The notes under the pieces are model-generated. The model saw nothing but the letters and a program-made list of their open reading frames with translations, did not search any database and was not told where the DNA came from. Below are positions 31,891-39,366 of a stretch of 42,591 bases of DNA, in pieces (the first letter of the stretch is position 1; the number at the start of each line of letters is the position of its first letter). The translations under genes and the position numbers were made by a program. Origin of the DNA: Actinomycetes bacterium (GTDB lineage: Bacteria; Actinomycetota; Acidimicrobiia; Acidimicrobiales; Bog-793). The stretch lies in the NCBI GenBank assembly GCA_021796455.1, contig JAKACA010000007.1, forward strand, positions 1 to 42,591. The letters run 5' to 3'.

Positions 31891-34800
31891 TGCGAGCCAC
31901 GGTAGACGGCAACGAAGCGGCGGTATCGGTTGCCTACCGGCTCAACGAGGTTTGCTGTATCTTCCCGATCACGCCGTCCTCTCCCATGGCCGAGCTTGCA
32001 GACGAGTGGTCGACCGCAGGGCGTCCGAACCTTTGGGGCGATGTTCCGACTGTGGTGGAGATGCAGAGTGAGGGCGGCGCCGCCGGCGCCCTCCACGGCG
32101 CGCTCCAGGGTGGAGCGCTGGCGACAACCTTCACGGCATCCCAGGGGCTCTTGTTGATGATCCCCAACATGTACAAGATCGCTGGTGAGCTGACGCCGAT
32201 GGTGATGCACGTAGCTGCTCGCTCACTCGCGGCGCAGGCGCTCTCGATCTTCGGTGATCACTCAGATGTGATGGCCGTGCGCCAGACGGGCTTCGCCCTG
32301 CTGTCAGCAGCATCGGTTCAGGAGGCTCACGACTTTGCGCTTGTGGCGCAGGCCGCCAGCATGCGGACACGGGTGCCGTTTGTTCACTTCTTCGACGGGT
32401 TTCGCACGTCTCACGAGCTGAACACGATCGAGCTGCTGGACGACGAGGTGCTGGGGCTGCTAGTGCCCGCGGACCTCGTACGGGCACATCGCGGCCGCGC
32501 CCTGTCGCCCGAGCGACCCTTCATCCGGGGCACTGCACAGAACCCTGATGTCTACTTCCAGGCCCGAGAGACCGTAAATCCCTTCTACGCGGCCGTCCCT
32601 GCAGCCGTCGAGGAAGCAATGGCCATCCTGGAACGACACAGCGGACGTGGCTATCACACCGTCGAGTACAGCGGAGACCCAGAGGCCGAGTCCGTCGTCG
32701 TCGTCATGGGATCAGGGGGCGAGACGGTCCGCGAGACCGTGTCATACCTAAATGGCAGAGGTAGGCGCCTAGGCGTGATGCAGGTCCGTCTCTATAGGCC
32801 CTTTCCCGCTCAGGCACTCGTGGCTTCGATGCCGGGCACCGTGCGGCGAGTCGCCGTGCTCGACAGAACCAAGGAGCCCGGATCGGTCGGTGAGCCGCTC
32901 TTTCTCGACACCGTTGCCGCGCTGGTGGGGTCGGTTGCGGCCGGCGAGCGTACGGTGATGCCGCTTGTGATAGGTGGTCGTTACGGTCTCTCCTCGAAGG
33001 AGTTCACGCCCGGCATGGTGGCGGGCGTGTTCGATGAGCTTGCTGGCGACCGGCCGCGGCATGGCTTTACGGTTGGCATCAACGACGACGTCTCTTCTAC
33101 GAGTCTCGCCTACGACGCCTCGCTTGACATCGAACCAGCCGAGACCGTTAGGGCGCTGTTCTTCGGACTTGGATCGGACGGTACGGTAGGCGCGAACAAG
33201 AACACGATCAAGATCCTCGGAGAGCTGCCGGAGATTCACGCGCAGGGGTACTTCGTCTACGACTCGACGAAGTCCGGCTCGAAGACCGTGTCGCACCTGC
33301 GCTTCGGGCCGGTACCGGTCAAGGCTCCCTTCCTGTGTCACCGAGCAAGCTTCATCGGCTGCCACGCGTTCGGACTCCTCGATCGGGCAGACGTCCTCGG
33401 TCCGGCTGCGGAGCACGCGACCCTCCTGCTCAACTGCCCGAGCGGCCCCGACAAGGTGTGGGACTCGCTCTCGCGACCAGTGCAGGGCCAAATTCTTGCA
33501 AAGGACATCCAGTTGTACGTAGTCGATGCCAGCCGCATCGCGCGCGAGGTCGGACTGGCAGGGCGGGTCAACACGATTCTGCAGACTTGCTTCTTTGCGA
33601 TCTCCGGAATCTTGCCGCTCGACCGAGCTGTCGAACAGATCAAGGCTTCTCTCGTGAAGACCTACGCCCGCCGTGGCTCCGCGGTCGTGGACCGGAACCT
33701 TGCGGCGGTCGGGCGGGCTCTCGCGGGTCTCCATAGGGTCGACATTCCCCGAATCGCGACTTCGGATCGCGAGCTGCGCCCTGTGGTCCCTGCCGGAGCG
33801 CCCGAGTTCGTCCGCCGAGTGACTGCCGAGATGATGGCCGGTCGCGGCGACGAGCTGCCCGTGAGCCTCCTGCCAGCTGACGGCACCTATCCGAGTGGCA
33901 CCGCCGCCTATGAGAAACGCAACACCTCCGAGCTTGTAGCCATCTGGGACGCGGAGCTCTGTATCCAATGCGGTAACTGCAGCTTCGTCTGCCCGCACAG
34001 CGTGATCCGTTCGAAGTTCTACGACCAGTCCCATCTGGAAGGCGCACCCGAGCACTTCGGCTCGGCACCGCTCAACGCCGTCGGCCTGCCGTCCAGTCGC
34101 TACACGCTTCAGGTCTATGTGGAGGACTGCACGGGTTGCGCTCTGTGCGTAGAGGCCTGCCCGGTCTCCGCACCGGCAGATCCCTCGCGCAAAGCGATAA
34201 ACCTCTCTCCGCGTGAACCGATCGTGGCGCACGAACGCTCGAATATCGCCTTCTTCGAGCAGCTACCCGTCACCGACCGCACGCGCGTGGACTTCGGAAC
34301 GGTCCGCGGCAGCCAGTTCCTCCGGCCCCTGTTCGAGTTCTCTGGCGCCTGCGCGGGCTGCGGGGAGACACCTTATCTAAAGCTCCTGTCGCAGCTGTTC
34401 GGCGATCGGCTGATGGTCGCGAACGCCACAGGCTGCTCGTCGATCTATGGTGGCAATCTCCCGACAACACCGTGGACGACGGACTCAGACGGGCGGGGTC
34501 CCGCCTGGTCGAACTCGCTGTTCGAGGACAACGCCGAGTTCGGGCTCGGTTTCCGCCTCGCCACGGATCAGCACGTTGCGCTGGCTCACCGGCGCCTGTC
34601 AGAGCTTCGCGACGACGTCGGTCCGGACCTCGTGGATCAGATCCTCGAAGCGAGGCAGGACCGGGAATCAGCGCTTTCCTCTCAACGGCTCAGGGTGGCT
34701 GAGCTCCAGCGCCGCCTTGAGGCTCTCGACGGTCCGGCTGTCGCAGAACTGAGAAGCGTGGCTGAGCTCCTTGTCCGCAGAAGTATATGGCTCGTTGGCG

Positions 34801-35462
34801 GAGACGGCTGGGCATATGACATCGGTGCCGGAGGGCTCGACCACGTCCTTGCAAGCGGGCGAGATGTCAACGTCCTCGTGCTCGATACAGAGGTCTACTC
34901 CAATACCGGCGGACAGATGTCCAAGGCGACGCCGCTCGGAGCGGTAGCCAAGTTCGCAGCAGGGGGCAAGACGGTACCGAAGAAGGATCTCGCGTTGCAG
35001 GCCATAGCTTACGGGAGCGTCTACGTCGCGCGGGTGGCCATGGGCGCCGACCCGCAGCAGACGCTCAGGGCTCTGCGCGAGGCAGAGGCTTACGACGGGC
35101 CGTCCCTGGTACTTGCATACAGCCATTGCATCGCGCACGGGATAGACATGCGCAAGGGACTTGAGCAGCAGTACCGGGCGGTCGCGAGCGGCTACTGGCC
35201 ACTCGTCCGCTATGACCCCATGCGGCGAGCAGCCGGTGGCAACCCGTTCCTCCTCGACTCACCGCGCCCGCGTGTCTCTCTAGCTTCTTACACCGACGGG
35301 GAGCTTCGCTACCGGTCGCTAAGAAGCAGTGATCCCGAGGAGGCCGAGCGACTTCATCGTCTCGCCGAAGAGGCTGTGTCGCGCCAGTGGGACGTCTACG
35401 AAGAGATGGCGACTCGAGGCGCGTGGCACTTTGCCGCCGATGCCCGCAAGGGGCAGAGGTGA
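31890..35462 (+). CDS. nifJ: Pyruvate:ferredoxin (flavodoxin) oxidoreductase
   Basis: Single-chain 2-oxoacid oxidoreductase, 1190 residues, cleaving pyruvate with CoA to acetyl-CoA, CO2 and low-potential electrons. Domain order is complete: pyrimidine-binding domain I (VDGNEAAVSVAYRLNEVCCIFPITPSSPMAE), domain II, gamma domain (GLGSDGTVGANKNTIKI), an integral ferredoxin domain with CIQCGNCSFVCP and CTGCALCVEACP, and the TPP domain (CAGCGETPY, VGGDGWAYDIGAGG, LDTEVYSNTGGQ). It starts at ATG 31890, overlapping the previous stop. Its own stop overlaps the next GTG (GTGA), so the three genes form one coupled unit. The enzyme is oxygen-sensitive in many organisms, hinting at micro-oxic or anoxic phases. 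Pyruvate is the likely substrate but not proved. Confidence 0.95.
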   Translation: MRATVDGNEAAVSVAYRLNEVCCIFPITPSSPMAELADEWSTAGRPNLWGDVPTVVEMQSEGGAAGALHGALQGGALATTFTASQGLLLMIPNMYKIAGELTPMVMHVAARSLAAQALSIFGDHSDVMAVRQTGFALLSAASVQEAHDFALVAQAASMRTRVPFVHFFDGFRTSHELNTIELLDDEVLGLLVPADLVRAHRGRALSPERPFIRGTAQNPDVYFQARETVNPFYAAVPAAVEEAMAILERHSGRGYHTVEYSGDPEAESVVVVMGSGGETVRETVSYLNGRGRRLGVMQVRLYRPFPAQALVASMPGTVRRVAVLDRTKEPGSVGEPLFLDTVAALVGSVAAGERTVMPLVIGGRYGLSSKEFTPGMVAGVFDELAGDRPRHGFTVGINDDVSSTSLAYDASLDIEPAETVRALFFGLGSDGTVGANKNTIKILGELPEIHAQGYFVYDSTKSGSKTVSHLRFGPVPVKAPFLCHRASFIGCHAFGLLDRADVLGPAAEHATLLLNCPSGPDKVWDSLSRPVQGQILAKDIQLYVVDASRIAREVGLAGRVNTILQTCFFAISGILPLDRAVEQIKASLVKTYARRGSAVVDRNLAAVGRALAGLHRVDIPRIATSDRELRPVVPAGAPEFVRRVTAEMMAGRGDELPVSLLPADGTYPSGTAAYEKRNTSELVAIWDAELCIQCGNCSFVCPHSVIRSKFYDQSHLEGAPEHFGSAPLNAVGLPSSRYTLQVYVEDCTGCALCVEACPVSAPADPSRKAINLSPREPIVAHERSNIAFFEQLPVTDRTRVDFGTVRGSQFLRPLFEFSGACAGCGETPYLKLLSQLFGDRLMVANATGCSSIYGGNLPTTPWTTDSDGRGPAWSNSLFEDNAEFGLGFRLATDQHVALAHRRLSELRDDVGPDLVDQILEARQDRESALSSQRLRVAELQRRLEALDGPAVAELRSVAELLVRRSIWLVGGDGWAYDIGAGGLDHVLASGRDVNVLVLDTEVYSNTGGQMSKATPLGAVAKFAAGGKTVPKKDLALQAIAYGSVYVARVAMGADPQQTLRALREAEAYDGPSLVLAYSHCIAHGIDMRKGLEQQYRAVASGYWPLVRYDPMRRAAGGNPFLLDSPRPRVSLASYTDGELRYRSLRSSDPEEAERLHRLAEEAVSRQWDVYEEMATRGAWHFAADARKGQR

Positions 35463-36469
35463 CCGACCTCTCGTCGCTCTATATGGGGCTCTGCCTACGC
35501 AATCCGCTGGTCGCCTCGGCGTCGCCGCTGTCGCGGACCGCGGACGGAGTCCGCCGCCTGGCCGACGCCGGCGTCGGCGCGGTGGTTCTCTACTCGCTGT
35601 TCGAGGAGCAGATCCGGGAAGAGGCGGCCGTCGACGCAATGCTCGTCGACGCCGGCACGGAGAGCTTTGCCGAGTCGCTGTCCTACTTCCCTTCCGCGAC
35701 AGCCGAAGACTCGGGACCGCGGAAGTACCTGAGTCTTGTGGAGCGCGCCGCTGCGGCCGTCACGATCCCGGTGATTGCCAGCCTCAACGGAGCAAGTCCA
35801 GGAGGTTGGGTTGACTACGCGCGCAAGGTAGAGGAGTCCGGCGCCGCGGCAATAGAGCTGAATATCTACTTCCTCCCCGAAGGAAACGGCCGTGACGTCG
35901 AGCAGCGACATCTCGAGGTCCTTGCGGCGGTGCGAGAGGCGGTCGACATCCCGATCGCGCTCAAGCTGAGCCCATATTTCAGCTCGACATCGGAGATGGC
36001 GCGGTGCCTGGACGAGGCGGGCGTGGATGCCCTCGTTCTTTTCAATCGTTTCCCCCTGCCCGATATCGATCCGGAGACGGTTGCAGTTGTCCATCGAGTC
36101 GATCTCTCGAGCCCGGCAGAAGGGCGGCTCGCGCGTATGTGGATCGCGTTGCTCCACCGGAAAGTGAAAGCGTCCCTTGCTGCCACCACCGGCGTCGAGA
36201 CTCCTGAGGATGTGGTCCGTTATCTGCTCGCCGGCGCTGATGTCGTGATGACGGCCTCCGCGCTGCTGCGCCACGGTCCGGAGTATGCCGGAGTCCTGCT
36301 CGACGGGTTGTCTCAGTGGATGGAGCGGAAGGGCTTCGCGACGGTCAGGGAGTTCCGTGGCCTTCTTGCGGTGCCTCCCGATGCGGACGGGTCCCTTTTC
36401 GAGCGCGAGGGATATGTCGCGGCGCTCCGTGTTGCCAATTTGAGCTCTCTTTCCTACTGGGCGCGCTGA
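35459..36469 (+). CDS. Dihydroorotate dehydrogenase-like FMN protein
   Basis: A 336-residue TIM-barrel flavoprotein of the dihydroorotate dehydrogenase-like group. It keeps the barrel pattern: GLCLRNPLVASASPLSRTADGVRRL, IPVIASLNG, IALKLSPYFSS with the FMN-contacting Lys, and TGVETPEDVVRYLLAGADVV. The segment equal to N-L-S-C-P-N in class 1A enzymes reads N135-I-Y-F-L-P140, so the catalytic Cys is absent; genuine pyrimidine synthesis is doubtful. There is no Fe-S motif, unlike PreA. Start is GTG 35459 inside the nifJ stop (GTGA), so it is tightly coupled to PFOR and the PreT-like gene. I think a comparable pairing with nifJ occurs elsewhere, but its role is not known to me. Confidence 0.85.
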   Translation: MTDLSSLYMGLCLRNPLVASASPLSRTADGVRRLADAGVGAVVLYSLFEEQIREEAAVDAMLVDAGTESFAESLSYFPSATAEDSGPRKYLSLVERAAAAVTIPVIASLNGASPGGWVDYARKVEESGAAAIELNIYFLPEGNGRDVEQRHLEVLAAVREAVDIPIALKLSPYFSSTSEMARCLDEAGVDALVLFNRFPLPDIDPETVAVVHRVDLSSPAEGRLARMWIALLHRKVKASLAATTGVETPEDVVRYLLAGADVVMTASALLRHGPEYAGVLLDGLSQWMERKGFATVREFRGLLAVPPDADGSLFEREGYVAALRVANLSSLSYWAR

Positions 36470-36562
36470 TTTCTCGGGGTCGTTGCTCGCTCGATGCGCA
36501 CTGTCTGGCATCGAAGAATTCTCGACCCCTCCATTGCCGGCCCGTGCCAGGAGCTTGCCCGG
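36470..36562. other. Convergent gap between DHOD-like and FAD oxidoreductase genes
   Basis: Ninety-three bases between converging stops. No clear stem-loop with T-run is visible, so how transcription ends here cannot be told from the sequence. Confidence 0.5.
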
Positions 36563-38023
36563 TCAAGTCTTCGGAACTCCTATCTCCGGGGCGCGACGTA
36601 TGCCGAAGACGTCCCTTAGAGCGGAGAGAGCGGCCAGCTCGCCGCACCGGCCATGGACTCCAGGACCCGGGGGGGTCGAGGACGAGCAGAGGTAGAGGCC
36701 AGGCACACCGGTGCGGTAAGGGTTCGCAAGGGCAGCGGGCCTGGCGAATGTCTGGCGAAGATCCTGTCTGCCGGCACCGATATCACCCCCGACGTAGTTC
36801 GGGTTGTGCCACCCCACCTCGGCGGCGCTCCGCACGGACTTGGCGAGGATGAGATCTCGCCACGATGGAGCGAAACGGTCAATCTGCCTTTCCATCGCCT
36901 CGCTCGCGTCCAGGGTCGATCCGGACGGTACATGACAGTAGGCCCAGAGAGTGTGGCGCCCATCGGGAGCCCGCGAGGCGTCGATGACTGATGGCTGGAG
37001 GGCGAGCACGAACGGCCGCTCGGCGTGTCGACCGGCTGCGACCTCTGCCTCTGCGGCAGCTACCTCCTCGAACGTCCCGCCGACGTGCACGGTTCCGGCT
37101 TTCCGGCACGAAGGTGCCGACCACGGAACTGGGCCGGCAAGAGCCCAGTCCACTTTGCACACCCCGGCGCCGTAGGCAAACCGCTGCGCCCGGCGCCGCG
37201 CTCGTCGTGTCAGCAGGTCGCCAGCGAGATGGACGAGAGCCCGAGGTGTCACGTCGAGCAGCAGGGCGCGGGCTGGTGGCAGCGCCGAAAGCGAAGTCAC
37301 CATCTCGTTGGTTTCGATCTCTCCGCCCATCTCCAGAACCGCCCTGGCCATGGCATTGGTGATGGCTGCGCTACCGCCTCGGACAACTGGCCAGCCGACC
37401 GACTGGGCGAGCATTACGAGCACGAGGGCGATGCCGCCGGTCAGGGACCCTTCAAGGGGTCGCATCCCATGAGCCGAAGCGCCGGCCACCAGGCCCCGAG
37501 CCTCGTCGCCCGAGAATCGGGACGCGATGGCAGCGCCTGAGCGCACGGCCAACAGGCCGAATCGTGCGATCGCAGCCGGTTGGTGCGGCACCGTGCGCAT
37601 GGAGGAAAGGACGGCGTCTGTGATGGCCTGTTGCTGCTCCACGAGTGGGCTCATCAATCGCCTCCAGGACCTGGCGTCGTCGCCCAGCTCCGCTGCCGTA
37701 GCATCGAGCGAGCCGAACACGGCGCCGGCGCGTTCGCCGCCGAGCGGGTGGGCGAAGGCGATCTCGGGCTGTACGAGCTGGACGCCTCTCGAATACAGGT
37801 CGAAGCGCCTGAAGAAGGACGACCCCATCGCGAGGGGGTGTGCCGCCGCGCAGACGTCGTGCCGGTAGCCTGGAAGGGTCAGCTCCTGGGTGCGGCAACC
37901 GCCGCCGATGGTAGGTGCCATCTCATAGATCCGCACCTTGAGCCCGGCCGAGCACAACACGACAGCGGCCGCCAGCCCGTTCGGTCCGGAGCCGACTACG
38001 ACCGCATCAAGATCAGGAGCCAT
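36563..38023 (-). CDS. Phytoene-desaturase-type FAD oxidoreductase
   Basis: An amine-oxidase/phytoene-dehydrogenase-like flavoprotein, 486 residues. The FAD Rossmann motif VVVGSGPNGLAAAVVL opens the protein, followed by YEMAPTIGGGCRTQELTLPGYRHDVCAA. Near the C-terminus GVPGLYLCSSSTPPGPGVHGRCG is the second FAD-binding block. Members are often annotated as carotenoid or retinol desaturase/isomerase relatives; the substrate is unclear, and no carotenoid genes are nearby. ATG 38023 gives the usual short lead before the Rossmann motif; an ATG six codons upstream is an alternative. It converges on the PFOR operon and is divergent from the hypothetical gene across a repeat-rich gap. Confidence 0.88.
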   Translation of the reverse strand: MAPDLDAVVVGSGPNGLAAAVVLCSAGLKVRIYEMAPTIGGGCRTQELTLPGYRHDVCAAAHPLAMGSSFFRRFDLYSRGVQLVQPEIAFAHPLGGERAGAVFGSLDATAAELGDDARSWRRLMSPLVEQQQAITDAVLSSMRTVPHQPAAIARFGLLAVRSGAAIASRFSGDEARGLVAGASAHGMRPLEGSLTGGIALVLVMLAQSVGWPVVRGGSAAITNAMARAVLEMGGEIETNEMVTSLSALPPARALLLDVTPRALVHLAGDLLTRRARRRAQRFAYGAGVCKVDWALAGPVPWSAPSCRKAGTVHVGGTFEEVAAAEAEVAAGRHAERPFVLALQPSVIDASRAPDGRHTLWAYCHVPSGSTLDASEAMERQIDRFAPSWRDLILAKSVRSAAEVGWHNPNYVGGDIGAGRQDLRQTFARPAALANPYRTGVPGLYLCSSSTPPGPGVHGRCGELAALSALRDVFGIRRAPEIGVPKT

Positions 38024-38095
38024 CACTTCTCTCGGTTCCAAACGTCCTCGCGGACCGCGCCGGGCTGAGTGCCATACGGACTTCTAGCAGACCGA

Positions 38096-38150
38096 GCTGC
38101 CCGGCTGCCCGGCTGCCCGGCTGCCCGCGTTGCCCGCGTTGCCCGCGTTG
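38096..38150. repeat. Short tandem repeats, 8-bp then 9-bp units
   Basis: Four perfect copies of GCTGCCCG (38096-38127) run directly into two copies plus a partial copy of CGTTGCCCG (38128-38150). The two units share the TGCCCG core. Slippage-prone sequence in the divergent promoter region. Confidence 0.85.
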
Positions 38151-38182
38151 CGGACAGAGGCGCAAGCCCTACCACTCGGACT

Positions 38183-38215
38183 GGGGGCGCGGGGGCGCGG
38201 GGGCGCGGGGGCGGG
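38183..38215 (+). repeat. G-tract tandem repeat with G-quadruplex potential
   Basis: GGGGGCGC repeats three times and ends in GGGGGCGGG, giving four G5 tracts (38183-38187, 38191-38195, 38199-38203, 38207-38211) plus GGG, separated by 1-3 bases. This fits the pattern for a stable intramolecular G-quadruplex on the plus strand. It lies about 185 bases upstream of the hypothetical gene start. Confidence 0.8.
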
Positions 38216-38399
38216 TGCGCCGGGCTCGGCGCCGATCGTGGGTGGGTGGCCGGGACGCATATGTCCACGCCACCCACCCGCAGCCTCATGTCATGGGGAG
38301 TCGGCCCCCTCCCCCGGGGCTTCGCGTCGCGCTTTGGAGCCACGCGGGGCCCGGCGGGGGTAGGTTGTCGGCGACCGCGAGTCAGCCGGAGGGATTCCA

Positions 38400-39344
38400 T
38401 TGGCAATCGATATAAGCCCCGATGCGCTTTTCGTGCCGACCGACGAGCGCGGCAGGCAGTTCCACGAGCAACAGGTGACGATCTGGTCGCTACCCGGGCC
38501 CCTAACAGTGAGCCAGCCACCGAGCCAGCCGGCGAGCGCCCCCGGCGACGCACCGGCTCGGGGTCGTGTCATCGACCAAGCACCGAGCGGAGTGAGGCTC
38601 CTCCGTCTCGACGATCTCCTCGAGGAGCTCGGCCAGCGGATCTTCGTTGCAGAAGAGAGGGCGGGGGGACCGGCGCTCCTTGGTGAGACTCGCTGGACTT
38701 TGACAGAGACGGCTCGCTTCGCCCTCGACTGCGCCAGGCACGCTGTAGCGGCCGAGCAGCTGGAAACCGTGGCGTCTGCCACTGATTCGGGCACCGCGCC
38801 GGCGGAGGTGGTGGCGACCCTCATCGCGGTCATGGATGCGGCCCGCAAGTGGCTGGACAGGTCTGCCGACGCCGATACCGGTCTGCTTGCGCTCTTCTCC
38901 AGGCTCGCTATCGCGAGGCGGCTCCGACGCCAAGGTGATCTCGCGGGCGACCTGGCGCTCGAGCTGGCGGTCGACGCCGAGGCTGCCGGCATCGACCTCG
39001 TCGACGACACGAGCTGGACAGCGGCGGCAGCCGCTCGCGAGGCGGTGCTAGCGGCGATCGAGGCCGTCCGCCACGAGTCGGCCCCGCACCTCATCCAGTC
39101 GGAGAACACCCGTTACGAGGAGAGCGGCTCGGGCGAACGCGAGCCCGCGAGTGGGACGTTCGACACGCCATGGGGGGCGTTCAGGACCGGGCTGCGCAAA
39201 GGCGTACTGCCAGCCTGGGTGGCAGCCACCGAGGCGGCGGCGCGCGCCCGCCAGTCAGTGCGCGACGCCAGGGGCGCCGGGGCGGCCGATGCCGAGCGCG
39301 CCTGGCAGCGCGAGCGCCTCCTGCAAGCCTTGCGGGGCAAGTGA
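38400..39344 (+). CDS. Hypothetical protein upstream of proA
   Basis: A 314-residue protein I do not recognise. Start TTG 38400 has GGAGGG five bases upstream. It is cytoplasmic by composition: no signal peptide or membrane segment. Residues about 35-65 are Pro/Ala/Ser-rich; the rest is helical and Ala-rich (for example LAIARRLRRQGDLAGDLALELAVDAEAA, and an Ala/Arg-rich C-terminal helix ending QRERLLQALRGK). The sequence RLLRLDDLLEELGQRIFVAEERAG near residues 65-90 might mark a compact domain. It ends 22 bases before proA, and a proA promoter box overlaps this gap. Codon use matches its neighbours, so it is probably a real, lineage-restricted gene. Confidence 0.75.
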   Translation: MAIDISPDALFVPTDERGRQFHEQQVTIWSLPGPLTVSQPPSQPASAPGDAPARGRVIDQAPSGVRLLRLDDLLEELGQRIFVAEERAGGPALLGETRWTLTETARFALDCARHAVAAEQLETVASATDSGTAPAEVVATLIAVMDAARKWLDRSADADTGLLALFSRLAIARRLRRQGDLAGDLALELAVDAEAAGIDLVDDTSWTAAAAAREAVLAAIEAVRHESAPHLIQSENTRYEESGSGEREPASGTFDTPWGAFRTGLRKGVLPAWVAATEAAARARQSVRDARGAGAADAERAWQRERLLQALRGK

Positions 39345-39355
39345 GCATCTCCGGG

Positions 39356-39361
39356 TAGCTT
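39356..39361 (+). promoter_or_regulatory. -10 box of proA
   Basis: TAGCTT, a TAnnnT-type box, ends five bases before the proA ATG, so transcription would start at or next to the A of ATG. TTGCGG at 39330-39335 is a possible -35, though the 20-base spacing is long. Confidence 0.35.
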
Positions 39362-39366
39362 GTTCC

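Larger units (their letters stand above)
38024..38399. other. Divergent intergenic region with repeats
   Basis: About 375 bases between divergent starts. Open frames through it are low-complexity Arg/Ala/Pro translations of the repeats and are not credible genes. It must hold promoters for both flanking genes, but I see no convincing hexamers. The repeats are listed separately. Confidence 0.5.

Noticed and set aside
32769-34232. 487-codon minus-strand open frame inside nifJ
   Set aside because: Lies wholly within a strongly conserved PFOR gene; Arg/His/Gly-rich composition is typical of antisense frames here.
38069-38686. 205-codon plus-strand open frame across the repeat region
   Set aside because: It is a translation of the tandem repeats and overlaps the better-supported hypothetical gene in another frame.
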